Source: an uncultured Arachnia sp.
Lineage (GTDB): Bacteria > Actinomycetota > Actinomycetes > Propionibacteriales > Propionibacteriaceae
Reading direction: 5' to 3'
DNA length: 64,000 nucleotides
Assembly (NCBI GenBank): GCA_947493995.1
Contig: CANLTJ010000010.1
Location: forward strand, 1 to 64,000
The notes under the pieces were generated by a model. The model worked only from the letters and a program-made list of their open reading frames with translations, was not told the origin of the DNA and searched no databases. Each line of letters opens with the position of its first letter. Positions within the stretch are counted from its first letter, which is position 1. Shown here in pieces: positions 18,537 through 26,989 of this stretch. A program made the position numbers and the translations under genes.

Positions 18537-20132
18537 ATGAGCGAGTCCCAGGAAGATCTGCCGCCCGATCCGGTTGGGCGCGTGGGATCCCTGACGATCG
18601 TCGGCTCCGGCCCCGGCGACGCCGAGCTGATGGCAGTGGCGGGCGCCAGAGCCGCGCAGCGGGCGGATCTCGTGGTCGTCGACTCCGAGCAGCACCTTTC
18701 GGTCCTCGCGCACCTCGCTGAGGACAGTCTCGCCGAAATGGTTGTGGCGGACCCGGACGAGTACTCGCAGCTGGTGACTGCCCTGGACGCTGGCAAGCAC
18801 GTGGTGAGGATCACCGTCGATGACCGCCTCGTCAACGGGTTTCACGACCGAACGCTTCCCGCGATTCTGGAGACTCACCGCAGCCGCACCCACGTGGTGC
18901 CCGGGATCAGCCGGTGGGACTGTGCGCTGACCTTCGGGGCCGTCGCCCCCACCAACTCGCTGGCTCTCCTGGATGCCAGCACCACCGTTCCAGCCCTGGA
19001 GGACTGGCCAACGGCGCAGACCGTCATGGTGCTGACCACCGGACGGCGCATGGAAGGGGTCGCAGCTCGCGGCAAGGAGATCCATGGTCCTCGCGGTGAG
19101 GTGCTGCTCATCACCGGCCTCGGAACCACGCAACAGGTGAGCCAACTCCTGCACTGGGACGAGATAGCACTGAATCCCGACGACGAGGACACCGAGTGCT
19201 ACCTCGTCACAGGCCCCGGTGTTGGGCACAGCGCGCGCGCCCGCCTGGACTGGTTCGAGAGCAAGCCGCTGTTCGACTGGAGCGTGGTGATTCCGCGTAC
19301 CAAGGACGATTTCGACGACCTCACCGACCAACTCTCCCGCTACGGCGCCACCAGCGAAGTTGTCGCCACTCTCTCCATCGAGCCGCCGCGTACCGAACAG
19401 GCCATGGAGAAGGCCATCCGCGGTCTGGTGGATGGGCGCTACCTCTGGATCGTGTTCACCTCCCCCCACGCCGTCGGGGCCATCATCGATCGGCTCGCCG
19501 AATCCGGGCTCGACTCCCGCGCGCTGTCCGGCGTGCTGATCGCAGCGGTGGGGCGCGGAACGGCTGAGGCACTCGCGCGACACGGACTTGGTGCCGACCT
19601 GGTTCCATCGGGGGAAAACACAGCTGACGGTCTGGCAGTGGAGTTTCCTGCTCACGACATCCTCATTGACCCCCTCGACGGGGTCTTGGTCCCGAGCGCG
19701 GACGTCTCAGTTGCCTCCCTGCTCGAAGGTCTGGGACGGCTCGGCTGGGAGGCCGAGGAGGTCACCGCCTACCGTACGGTGCGGGCGGCCCCACCGCCGG
19801 CCGACGTGCGGGAGCGCATCAAGGACGGGATGTTCGATGCGGTGGTGTTCACCTCCTCCACCGCGGTGCGCAACATGATCGGGATCGCCGGAAAACCGCA
19901 CGCCGCGACGCTCGTCGCAGCCATCGGACCGGCCACCGCCGAAGCGTGTGAAATGCACGGCCTGCGCGTCGACGTCGTGGCTGAAGCCCCCACGCACGAG
20001 TCGGTTGCCGAAGGGCTCGCCCGCTTTGCCGAACGTCGGCGAAGAGAGCGCGCCGAGCAGTCTCTGCCCGACACCAAGCCTTCGATGCGCAAGCGCCGCA
20101 AACGTCGGAAGGCACCTGCCGAGGACACGTAA
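18537..20132 (+). CDS. hemD: HemD fused to a degenerate SUMT domain
   Basis: This 531-residue protein starts at ATG 18537, which has GGGGAAGG 8 bases upstream; TTG 18510 and ATG 18519 lie in the same frame. Residues ~10-235 resemble uroporphyrinogen-III C-methyltransferase: 'TIVGSGPGDAELM' and 'VVPGISRWD' are kept. The glycine-rich 'GGDPxxFGR' SAM-binding loop is missing, reading 'GKHVVRITVDDRLVNG' instead, so methyltransferase activity is doubtful. Residues ~245-505 are uroporphyrinogen-III synthase ('VVIPRTKD', 'WIVFTSPHAV', 'DAVVFTSSTAVRNM', 'VAAIGPATAEAC'), which cyclises hydroxymethylbilane. A Lys/Arg-rich tail follows. Other heme genes are not in the window. Confidence 0.85.
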   Translation: MSESQEDLPPDPVGRVGSLTIVGSGPGDAELMAVAGARAAQRADLVVVDSEQHLSVLAHLAEDSLAEMVVADPDEYSQLVTALDAGKHVVRITVDDRLVNGFHDRTLPAILETHRSRTHVVPGISRWDCALTFGAVAPTNSLALLDASTTVPALEDWPTAQTVMVLTTGRRMEGVAARGKEIHGPRGEVLLITGLGTTQQVSQLLHWDEIALNPDDEDTECYLVTGPGVGHSARARLDWFESKPLFDWSVVIPRTKDDFDDLTDQLSRYGATSEVVATLSIEPPRTEQAMEKAIRGLVDGRYLWIVFTSPHAVGAIIDRLAESGLDSRALSGVLIAAVGRGTAEALARHGLGADLVPSGENTADGLAVEFPAHDILIDPLDGVLVPSADVSVASLLEGLGRLGWEAEEVTAYRTVRAAPPPADVRERIKDGMFDAVVFTSSTAVRNMIGIAGKPHAATLVAAIGPATAEACEMHGLRVDVVAEAPTHESVAEGLARFAERRRRERAEQSLPDTKPSMRKRRKRRKAPAEDT

Positions 20133-20161
20133 GCTCGGTGTGAGGCAAACGAAGGAGCACC

Positions 20162-20821
20162 ATGGCTGAGGAACCCCGCATCGTCCACGTGATGCGACAC
20201 GGGCAGGTCCACAACCCCGACGGCGTGTTGTACGGACGCCTGGACGGTTTCGGGCTCTCCACCCTCGGCGACGAAATGGCCGCGGTGCTCTCCGCGCACT
20301 GGGAGGATGTGCCGCTGACGCACCTGCGATGCTCGCCGTTGCAGCGGGCGCAGGAGACGATGGCTCCCACGGCGGCCCTCTTCCCGCACTTGGATGTGGT
20401 GATCGACGAGCGTGTGATCGAGGCCGCCAACGCCTTCGAGGGGAAGGTCTTCGGAGCCAGCAACAAGGCGCTGCGAGACCCGCGCATGCTGCGGCACGTG
20501 TTCAACCCACTCAAACCGAGCTGGGGCGAACCCTACGCCGACATCGCCGCACGCATGCGCCTGGCACTGGCGGACGCCGCTGAATCCGCTGGCGAAGGTG
20601 GTCAGGCGTTGGTGGTGTCCCACCAACTGCCCATCTGGATCGCCCGCTGTGACGCGGAGGGCATCCCCTTCGCCCACGACCCGCGGCGCCGGCAGTGCAC
20701 GCTGGCCTCCGTGACGTCCTTCACGTTCCGTCAGGGTCGGGTCACAGCCATCGAGTACTCGGAACCCGCCCGGGAACTGCTGCCTGTCAAGGCAGGACGA
20801 AAGTTCAAGGTCGGCACGTGA
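20162..20821 (+). CDS. Histidine phosphatase (phosphoglycerate mutase-like)
   Basis: This 219-residue member of the histidine phosphatase superfamily has the catalytic RHG motif in 'VHVMRHGQVHN' (His 15 region), 'LRCSPLQRAQET' and the second His in 'ALVVSHQLPIW'. The substrate is unknown. It is conserved as the first gene of the actinobacterial cytochrome c maturation cluster (PGAM-TlpA-CcdA-ResB-CcsB, as in Rv0525-Rv0529). GAAGGAG precedes ATG 20162. Its stop overlaps the next GTG. Confidence 0.88.
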   Translation: MAEEPRIVHVMRHGQVHNPDGVLYGRLDGFGLSTLGDEMAAVLSAHWEDVPLTHLRCSPLQRAQETMAPTAALFPHLDVVIDERVIEAANAFEGKVFGASNKALRDPRMLRHVFNPLKPSWGEPYADIAARMRLALADAAESAGEGGQALVVSHQLPIWIARCDAEGIPFAHDPRRRQCTLASVTSFTFRQGRVTAIEYSEPARELLPVKAGRKFKVGT

Positions 20822-21381
20822 GGATGCGACTCCTTGCCGCGCTCGCCACCGTGGCGGTCATCACAGGCGGCTGCACCAGCGACGGCGATGGCATGAACTC
20901 CGATGGCCTGATCGGCTTCGAGGAGGGCAACGGGTCCGTCCTGATCCTGCCTCCCGACGAGCGGGAACCGGCCCCGGAACTCGTCGGCACGACCCTGGAG
21001 GGCGAAGAACTCTCCACCGAGGACTTCGCCGGCCAGGTGATCGTGCTGAACGTGTGGGGCTCCTGGTGCGCGCCGTGCAGGGCGGAGGCGCCTGCGTTGG
21101 TCTCGGCCGCCGACCAGCTGCCGGAGGTCCAGTTCCTGGGCATCAACACCCGGGACCTTGATCCGGCACCGGCCCAGGCTTTCGTCCGTTCCTTCGACAT
21201 CGACTATCCCAGCCTCTACGATCCCGACGGCGAACTCCTCCTCGGGTTCGGTCAGGTGCCGCCGAAGGCCATCCCCAGCACGCTGGTCATCGACGAATCC
21301 GGTCGCGTCGCGGCCCGCATGCTCGGAGAAGTCACCGCCACTGTCCTGACGGGCGTGGTGGAGGACGTGCAGGCAGGCTAG
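20818..21381 (+). CDS. TlpA/ResA-type thioredoxin lipoprotein
   Basis: This 187-residue exported lipoprotein has a lipobox 'VITGGC' about 18 residues in. The mature protein has a thioredoxin fold with the CxxC active site in 'VWGSWCAPCRAEAP'. It reduces apocytochrome c cysteines outside the membrane using electrons passed by CcdA. GTG at 20818 overlaps the phosphatase stop; ATG 20824 is the alternative. The ccdA start follows its TAG with no gap. Confidence 0.9.
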   Translation: MRMRLLAALATVAVITGGCTSDGDGMNSDGLIGFEEGNGSVLILPPDEREPAPELVGTTLEGEELSTEDFAGQVIVLNVWGSWCAPCRAEAPALVSAADQLPEVQFLGINTRDLDPAPAQAFVRSFDIDYPSLYDPDGELLLGFGQVPPKAIPSTLVIDESGRVAARMLGEVTATVLTGVVEDVQAG

Positions 21382-22137
21382 ATGATCGTCCTGGAAAGCT
21401 GGATCTCGTCGGCTCTGGGCTCGTCGATGCTGCTCGCCGTCCCCGTCGCCGTTCTGGCTGGTGTGGTGTCGTTCGCCTCCCCGTGTGTCTTGCCTCTGCT
21501 CCCCGGCTACCTCTCCTACGCCTCCGGTCTCGGCGCCGCACAGATCAGCGAGGGAACCGGGAACCGACGCGCACTGGTGATCGGCACCCTGGGCTTTGTC
21601 CTGGGCTTCGCTGCCGTCTTCGTCCTGACCGGAGCCCTGTTCGGCGGGCTCGGCCGCTTCCTGTTGGACTTCCAGGGCACCATCACGATGATCGCCGGCG
21701 CTCTCATCATCGTGCTGGGGGCTGCCTTCATCGGATGGTTGCCCATGCCGCCGCAGGTGCGGCTGTCCATGGTCCCCCGAATGGGGGTGGCCGCCTCGCC
21801 ACTGCTGGGCGTCGCTTTCGGTCTCGGGTGGACCCCCTGCATCGGCCCCACCCTGTCCGTGGTCCTGACACTGGCCCTCACCGAGGGCTCTGCGGGCAAG
21901 GGCGCCGCGTTGGCCTTTGTCTACGCCCTCGGGCTGGGTCTGCCGTTCGTGGTGTTCGCCCTCGCCTTCACCCGGCTCGGCCCCCACCTCGGCTGGCTGA
22001 TGCGACACCAGCGCAGCATGCAGATCGTCGGAGGTGTCCTGCTGTTGGTGGTGGGTCTGTCCATGGTCACAGGGCTCTGGGATCTGGCCATGGGTCACCT
22101 CCGCAACTGGGTGTCCTCCTTCGGGACCATCCTGTGA
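21382..22137 (+). CDS. ccdA: Cytochrome c biogenesis protein CcdA
   Basis: This 251-residue membrane protein has six transmembrane segments and carries electrons from cytosolic thioredoxin to extracellular thiol proteins. The two redox Cys are in 'SFASPCVLPLLPGYLSY' (TM1) and 'LGWTPCIGPTL' (TM4), both in the usual context with flanking Pro. It is placed directly between its partners TlpA and ResB. Confidence 0.95.
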   Translation: MIVLESWISSALGSSMLLAVPVAVLAGVVSFASPCVLPLLPGYLSYASGLGAAQISEGTGNRRALVIGTLGFVLGFAAVFVLTGALFGGLGRFLLDFQGTITMIAGALIIVLGAAFIGWLPMPPQVRLSMVPRMGVAASPLLGVAFGLGWTPCIGPTLSVVLTLALTEGSAGKGAALAFVYALGLGLPFVVFALAFTRLGPHLGWLMRHQRSMQIVGGVLLLVVGLSMVTGLWDLAMGHLRNWVSSFGTIL

Positions 22138-23801
22138 GTCCGCGCACCGCCACCAACGCGCCCGCACCCCCGATGAGAACCGGCGAGTTCTTCCGGTGGT
22201 GCTGGACCCAACTCACGAGCATGCGCACGGCCCTGATACTGCTGTTCCTGCTCGCCCTGGCTGCCGTCCCCGGCTCCATGGTTCCGCAGTCCAGCATCTC
22301 TCCCATCGAGGTGTCGGACTTCAAGGACGCCAACCCCGTGCTGGACGTCGTTTTCGAGCCGCTCGGGATGTACAACGTCTACACCTCCGTGTGGTTCTCG
22401 GCCATCTATCTTTTGCTCTTCGTGTCTCTGGTGGGCTGCATCCTGCCCCGCATCACCCTGTATGCACGCTCGTTGCGCAAGCCTCCACCCTCGCTGCCGT
22501 CGCGCCCGGGCCGGCTACCAGTCAACGAGCGAACAGCTCTCCACGGTCCAGCCGACGACGCACTGGACCGGGCGGAGGGGTGGCTGCGCTCCAAGCGGTA
22601 CCGCACCCGTCGGTTCCCCGAGGGGATCAGTGCGGAGCGGGGATACTCACGCGAAGCCGGCAACCTCGTCTTCCACTGCGGTCTGGTGGTCATGCTGATC
22701 GGACTGGCCTGGTCCAGTCTGCTGGGGTTCCAGGGCAGCGCCATCATCGTGGAGGGCCAGTCGTTCAGCAACTCCATCACCCAGTACGACGAATTCAGCG
22801 CAGGGACTTGGCGCGACACCGACGCGTTGGAGCCGTTCACCCTCACCGTCAACGAGTTCCACACCGAGTTCGAGACCGGGGATGTGCAACGGGGAGCTGC
22901 GCGGCGCTTCGACGTAGACGTCACCTTCACCTCAGACGGAGTGACCGACGACGAGGTGATCCAGGTCAACTCGCCGCTCACCACCGATGCGGGCACCCAG
23001 ATCAATCTCCTGGGACACGGATACGCTCCCTACGTCACCGTCACCGACGGCAACGGGGACGTGGCCTTCTCCGGCCCAGTTGTGTTCCTGCCGCAGGACG
23101 GCAACTTTTCCTCCGTCGGTGTCGTGAAGGTGCCCGACGCGCGGCCCGAACGTCTTGCCTTCGAGGGCTACTTCTTCCCCACCGCGGTACTTGACGAGCA
23201 GGGACCACGCTCCGTGTTCCCGGACGCAGCCAATCCAGAGCTCTTCCTGAACGCCTGGCGGGGTGAACCGGCGGTGGAAACAGGGGTGCCGCAGAACGTG
23301 TTCACCTTGGACACGACGGGCCTGGAACCGGTGCAGGGCGATGACGACGAGATGCTCCGCGCACGGCTCACACCGGACACCGGCATCGCGCTGCCGGATG
23401 GCTTGGGCACCGTGTCGTTCGATGGTTGGTCACGGTGGGTCAAACTGCAGATCAGCCAGACCCCGGGCAACACGCTCACGCTGATTTCGCTGTTGGTCGC
23501 GGTGGCGGGACTGTGCGTGAGCCTGTTCGTGCGGCCCCGACGACTGTTCGTCAGGGTGGACGGCTCCGAAGCGGTGGTGGGCGGACTGGACCGCACCGAT
23601 GCGGCCACCGGACTGGAGGAGCAGGTGGCTGAACTGGCAGGCGCCGTCGGTGGCACCCACCCGGATGAGGCCAGCGTTGCGGGAGACTCTGAGACGCACA
23701 CGGCACAATGGTCTGAGTACGAGGCAGGACATGGGTGGATGGATGAGTACTCACACTCGGGAGTGGCTGCCGGCGCAGACGAGAGAGGAAATGACGCATG
23801 A
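22134..23801 (+). CDS. resB: Cytochrome c biogenesis protein ResB
   Basis: This 555-residue protein is the ResB half of the system II cytochrome c synthase. It has three N-terminal transmembrane segments ('TALILLFLLALAAVPGSMVPQ', 'FSAIYLLLFVSLVGCILPR', 'GLVVMLIGLAWSSL'), a large extracellular domain, and a fourth segment near residue 445 ('LTLISLLVAVAGLCVSLFV'). The Gly/Asp/Glu-rich C-tail is long. GTG at 22134 overlaps ccdA by 4 nt, and ATGA couples it to ccsB. Confidence 0.95.
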   Translation: MSPRTATNAPAPPMRTGEFFRWCWTQLTSMRTALILLFLLALAAVPGSMVPQSSISPIEVSDFKDANPVLDVVFEPLGMYNVYTSVWFSAIYLLLFVSLVGCILPRITLYARSLRKPPPSLPSRPGRLPVNERTALHGPADDALDRAEGWLRSKRYRTRRFPEGISAERGYSREAGNLVFHCGLVVMLIGLAWSSLLGFQGSAIIVEGQSFSNSITQYDEFSAGTWRDTDALEPFTLTVNEFHTEFETGDVQRGAARRFDVDVTFTSDGVTDDEVIQVNSPLTTDAGTQINLLGHGYAPYVTVTDGNGDVAFSGPVVFLPQDGNFSSVGVVKVPDARPERLAFEGYFFPTAVLDEQGPRSVFPDAANPELFLNAWRGEPAVETGVPQNVFTLDTTGLEPVQGDDDEMLRARLTPDTGIALPDGLGTVSFDGWSRWVKLQISQTPGNTLTLISLLVAVAGLCVSLFVRPRRLFVRVDGSEAVVGGLDRTDAATGLEEQVAELAGAVGGTHPDEASVAGDSETHTAQWSEYEAGHGWMDEYSHSGVAAGADERGNDA

Positions 23802-24697
23802 GCGTAGCGGAGGTGTCTGACCTGTCGATGGTGACCGCTGCGGTCGCCTATCTGGTCGCGTTCTTCCTGCACAGTGCTGAGTGGGGGTCGGCACGCGGTC
23901 TGGCCACGGTCCGTCCGGACGACGGGTCCGAGGACCGCCCCCGCATCCGGGTGGACCTGATGGGACGACTCGCCGTCGGGATGACCGTTCTGGCCTTCGT
24001 CGTGCACACTCTGGCGGTGGTCGCGCGCGGCGTGGCCGCGGACCGCGCTCCGTGGGGCAACATGTACGAGTTCGTCTCCGCCTCCCTGCTCTTCGCCGTC
24101 TCGGTGTACCTCGTCGCTGCCTGGAAGCTCGGGGCTCGCTGGTTGGGGATCGGCGTGACGCTGCTGGCGGCGGTGGGCCTGGGGGCATCGGTCACGGTCT
24201 TCTACGTCGACGTGGCGCCCCTGGTTCCGGCTCTGCACTCCGTGTGGTTCATCATCCACATCGTGGCCGCGGCGATCGCGGGTGCCGCCTTCAACATCGG
24301 TGCTATCGCCTCGGTGCTGTACCTGGTGCGCAAGAGGGTGGAGGCCAGCGGTGCGCCGGTGCGAGGCTATTTGGCCAAGCTTCCGAATGCCGCGGCACTG
24401 GATGTCTTCGCCTACCGCCTGCACGCGTTCGCGTTCCCCCTGTGGACCTTCACCATCGCAGCCGGCGCCATCTGGGCGCAGTACGCATGGGGACGGTTCT
24501 GGAACTGGGATCCGAAGGAGACGTGGTCGTTCGTCACGTGGGTGATCTACGCCGCCTACCTGCATGCCCGCGCCACCGCAGGGTGGAAGGGCACTCCGGC
24601 AGCCATCATCGCCATCATCGGCGTGCTTTCTTTCTGGTTCAACTTTGTGGGGGTCAATCTTCTCTTCAGCGGTCTCCACTCCTATGCGGGCATCTGA
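23798..24697 (+). CDS. ccsB: Cytochrome c biogenesis protein CcsB/ResC
   Basis: This 299-residue polytopic heme handling protein is the partner of ResB. The family's tryptophan-rich heme loop appears as 'WGRFWNWDPKETWSFVTW' near residue 230, flanked by conserved His residues in 'PALHSVWFIIHI' and 'FSGLHSYAGI'. It exports heme and attaches it to apocytochrome c with ResB. The start ATG overlaps the resB stop. Confidence 0.95.
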   Translation: MSVAEVSDLSMVTAAVAYLVAFFLHSAEWGSARGLATVRPDDGSEDRPRIRVDLMGRLAVGMTVLAFVVHTLAVVARGVAADRAPWGNMYEFVSASLLFAVSVYLVAAWKLGARWLGIGVTLLAAVGLGASVTVFYVDVAPLVPALHSVWFIIHIVAAAIAGAAFNIGAIASVLYLVRKRVEASGAPVRGYLAKLPNAAALDVFAYRLHAFAFPLWTFTIAAGAIWAQYAWGRFWNWDPKETWSFVTWVIYAAYLHARATAGWKGTPAAIIAIIGVLSFWFNFVGVNLLFSGLHSYAGI

Positions 24698-24707
24698 CGG
24701 AGTCGCG

Positions 24708-26162
24708 ATGAGCGAGTCCGACACCCAGTGGTTGGTGGACCTCTACGAGGAGCACGGCACCAGCTTGCACCGTCTCGTCGTGCTGCTCGGGGCAGAATCC
24801 GAATCGGGGCACATCGTCCGCGCCGCCCTGATCGGGCTGTCCCGACGTGCACACCGGCTGGTTGACCCGCTTGAGCGCGTGGAGTTCCTCGCCGAGGAAG
24901 TGGTCCATGACGCCCGGAGAGCACGCGGTTCCGCAGGGTCACTGGCGCTGCCGGAGGTGAGTGACCCACGCCAGCAGGAGATCCTGGACGCCATCGCCGC
25001 CCTCCCTGTGCGTCTGGGTGAGGTGATTGTGGTCAGCCACTACCTCTCCCTCTTTGGACCCGAGCTGGCAGGCGTTCTGCGGATGACTGTCCGCTCCTCG
25101 AACCATCGGCTCGAGGAGGGGCTCAAGAGGCTCCGCATGCATCTGCGCGACACGGACCCCGCTGGCTCGTCGGCGGCCATCGACTCGCTGTCGGCAGAGG
25201 TCACCAGCACCCTGCGGGCCTCAGCGCGGCAGGTCCAATCACCGGGCACCGCAACTCTGGAGACGGAGCTGCGGAGCATGAACGGTGCGGCGCGCGGCGG
25301 GATCGGTCTGAAGGTGTTCGTGCCGCTGTTGGTGGGCGCTCTCGGACTGGGTTTCTGGCTTGCGGCGGCGTCCTCACCGAGGGTGGTCGAGGAGGCGCTG
25401 CCAGCGGCAAGTCCGGCGCCTGCACCGACGGCAACCTCGTCACGGTCACTGCCCGCCCAGGTCAGGGCCGTACCCGTCTACTACGTGTCGGGCTCCGATT
25501 TCGCGCTGCACCGGGAATTGCGTGACCTCGCCGCCACCGGTGACCTGGTGCGTGCCGCAATCGAATCCCTCTTCGTGGTGCCCCCACTGGATCCGGACTA
25601 CGAGTCCCTCTGGAGCAACGGTCGTCTGATCGACGTCGAACTCATCGGCAATGAGCTCACCCTGGACATGTCGGCATCGGCATATGAGGAGCTGACCACG
25701 CCGGAGCGGGCGCAAGCGGCCGTCGACCAGATCGTGTACACGGCCAGCGAGCTTCTGGGGGATCCCGAGCTGAGGGTGGTCTTCACCTCCGACGGGCGCC
25801 AACCGCCCGAACTGCTGCAGAGCGAGGAGGGTTTCGGACGCCGAGGGCTCGAACCCATGCCGCCGCTCTGGCTCTACTCGCCGCAGAACAACGCCACCGT
25901 GGACAGCGGCCAGTTGGCGGTTCTTGGCAGCGTCAAGCCGGAGGCGACGGCTCCACTACTGCGCATCCTCGACGCCGACGGCAACATCGTGCACAGCCTC
26001 ACAGCTCAGACATCCACCGATCCGGACAGCCAGGGATGGCGCCCGTGGTCAGCCTCGGTCGCCGTCACCCCGGGCGAGTACTCCGTGGTGGCCAGCACGC
26101 AGGTGGCCACCGACACCGGTCTCAGAACGATCTCGGAGAACAAGACCATCACCGTGGAGTGA
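24708..26162 (+). CDS. Sigma-like domain fused to membrane GerMN-Gmad2 protein
   Basis: This is a 484-residue protein. Residues 1-150 resemble a divergent ECF sigma factor ('LYEEHGTSLHRLVVLL' like region 2, then 'ILDAIAALPVRLGEVIVVSH' and 'SSNHRLEEGLKRLRMHL' like region 4). A transmembrane helix at ~203-221 ('VFVPLLVGALGLGFWLAAA') is followed by a Pro/Ala linker, a GerMN domain (~255-375) and a C-terminal Gmad2 Ig-like domain ('WLYSPQNNATVDSGQLAVLG'). GerMN/Gmad2 proteins act at the envelope. The fused sigma-like part probably no longer works as a free sigma factor. It lies 10 bases after ccsB. Confidence 0.75.
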   Translation: MSESDTQWLVDLYEEHGTSLHRLVVLLGAESESGHIVRAALIGLSRRAHRLVDPLERVEFLAEEVVHDARRARGSAGSLALPEVSDPRQQEILDAIAALPVRLGEVIVVSHYLSLFGPELAGVLRMTVRSSNHRLEEGLKRLRMHLRDTDPAGSSAAIDSLSAEVTSTLRASARQVQSPGTATLETELRSMNGAARGGIGLKVFVPLLVGALGLGFWLAAASSPRVVEEALPAASPAPAPTATSSRSLPAQVRAVPVYYVSGSDFALHRELRDLAATGDLVRAAIESLFVVPPLDPDYESLWSNGRLIDVELIGNELTLDMSASAYEELTTPERAQAAVDQIVYTASELLGDPELRVVFTSDGRQPPELLQSEEGFGRRGLEPMPPLWLYSPQNNATVDSGQLAVLGSVKPEATAPLLRILDADGNIVHSLTAQTSTDPDSQGWRPWSASVAVTPGEYSVVASTQVATDTGLRTISENKTITVE

Positions 26163-26186
26163 CCGCTCAGCCGCTGCCCTCGGGAG

Positions 26187-26945
26187 TCAGTGGGTTCCAA
26201 CCCACGCCGCGGCCCGCACAAGCAGTGCAGTGGGCACAAAACGCGAGAGCTGCGACAACACCTTGTTGCCCATACCGTCCACGACGTACGGTTTCCCGGC
26301 GCGCAACGCCTGGAAGGTGGTGGCCACCACCTGCTCCGGGCTTCGGCGCTGTTTCATGACCTCGCCATTGCCCGCATTGTCGAAGAACGACGTGTCGGTT
26401 GGGCCGGGGCAGATGCAAACCACCCGCACCCCTGTGCCCTCCATCTCACCCCACAGCCCTGAGGTGAAGTTGAGGACGTAGGATTTCGTGGCGGCGTAGG
26501 TGGCCATCTGCGGCATGGGCTGGAAGGCAGCCAGACTCGCCACGTTGATGATGGTGCCCCTACCTTTAGCGACCATTGCCGGGACCACGGCGTGCGTGAG
26601 CTGTGTCAGGGCGACGACGTTCAACTCGACCTCATTGACGATGCGGGTGCGCTCCAGCTCGCCCAACGCGCCCATCGTCCCGAATCCGGCGTTGTTGACG
26701 AGGGTGTGGACCTCCAGCGCATCCAGCTTCTCGATGAGGCCGGCGCGTTCGGCGGGGTCGGACAGGTTGCATGGCAGGATCATCGTCTCGATCCCGTGGG
26801 TGGTGGAGAGCTCCGTCGCCAACACCTCCATCTTGTCCACTCGACGCGCGACCAGGACCAGATTGGCCCCCCGGCTCGCCAGTTCACGTGCATATGCCTC
26901 GCCCAGGCCGCCCGAAGCGCCCGTCACCACTGCCCAACTGCTCAT
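26187..26945 (-). CDS. Short-chain dehydrogenase/reductase
   Basis: This is a 252-residue classical SDR. It has the NAD(P)-binding 'VVTGASGGLGEAYA', 'NNAGFGTMG' (NNAG), the catalytic Tyr-Lys in 'YAATKSYVL' and 'CPGPTDTSFF'. An Arg-Arg after the second strand ('VLVARRVDKM') favours NADP. The substrate is unknown. It is divergent from mtr with 44 bases between starts, so the two may share a control region. Confidence 0.9.
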   Translation of the reverse strand: MSSWAVVTGASGGLGEAYARELASRGANLVLVARRVDKMEVLATELSTTHGIETMILPCNLSDPAERAGLIEKLDALEVHTLVNNAGFGTMGALGELERTRIVNEVELNVVALTQLTHAVVPAMVAKGRGTIINVASLAAFQPMPQMATYAATKSYVLNFTSGLWGEMEGTGVRVVCICPGPTDTSFFDNAGNGEVMKQRRSPEQVVATTFQALRAGKPYVVDGMGNKVLSQLSRFVPTALLVRAAAWVGTH

Positions 26946-26989
26946 GCCACCAAGTCTAGTGGCGTCGCCGGGCGTGCCATGATTGCCTC

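Noticed and set aside
18537..19240. Functional uroporphyrinogen-III methyltransferase (cobA/sirohaem) activity for the N-terminal half of the HemD fusion
   Set aside because: The SAM-binding GGDP loop is missing, so I annotate a degenerate domain instead.
20731..22167. 478-codon open frame on the - strand
   Set aside because: Antisense to the TlpA and CcdA genes; Gln/Glu/His-rich shadow.
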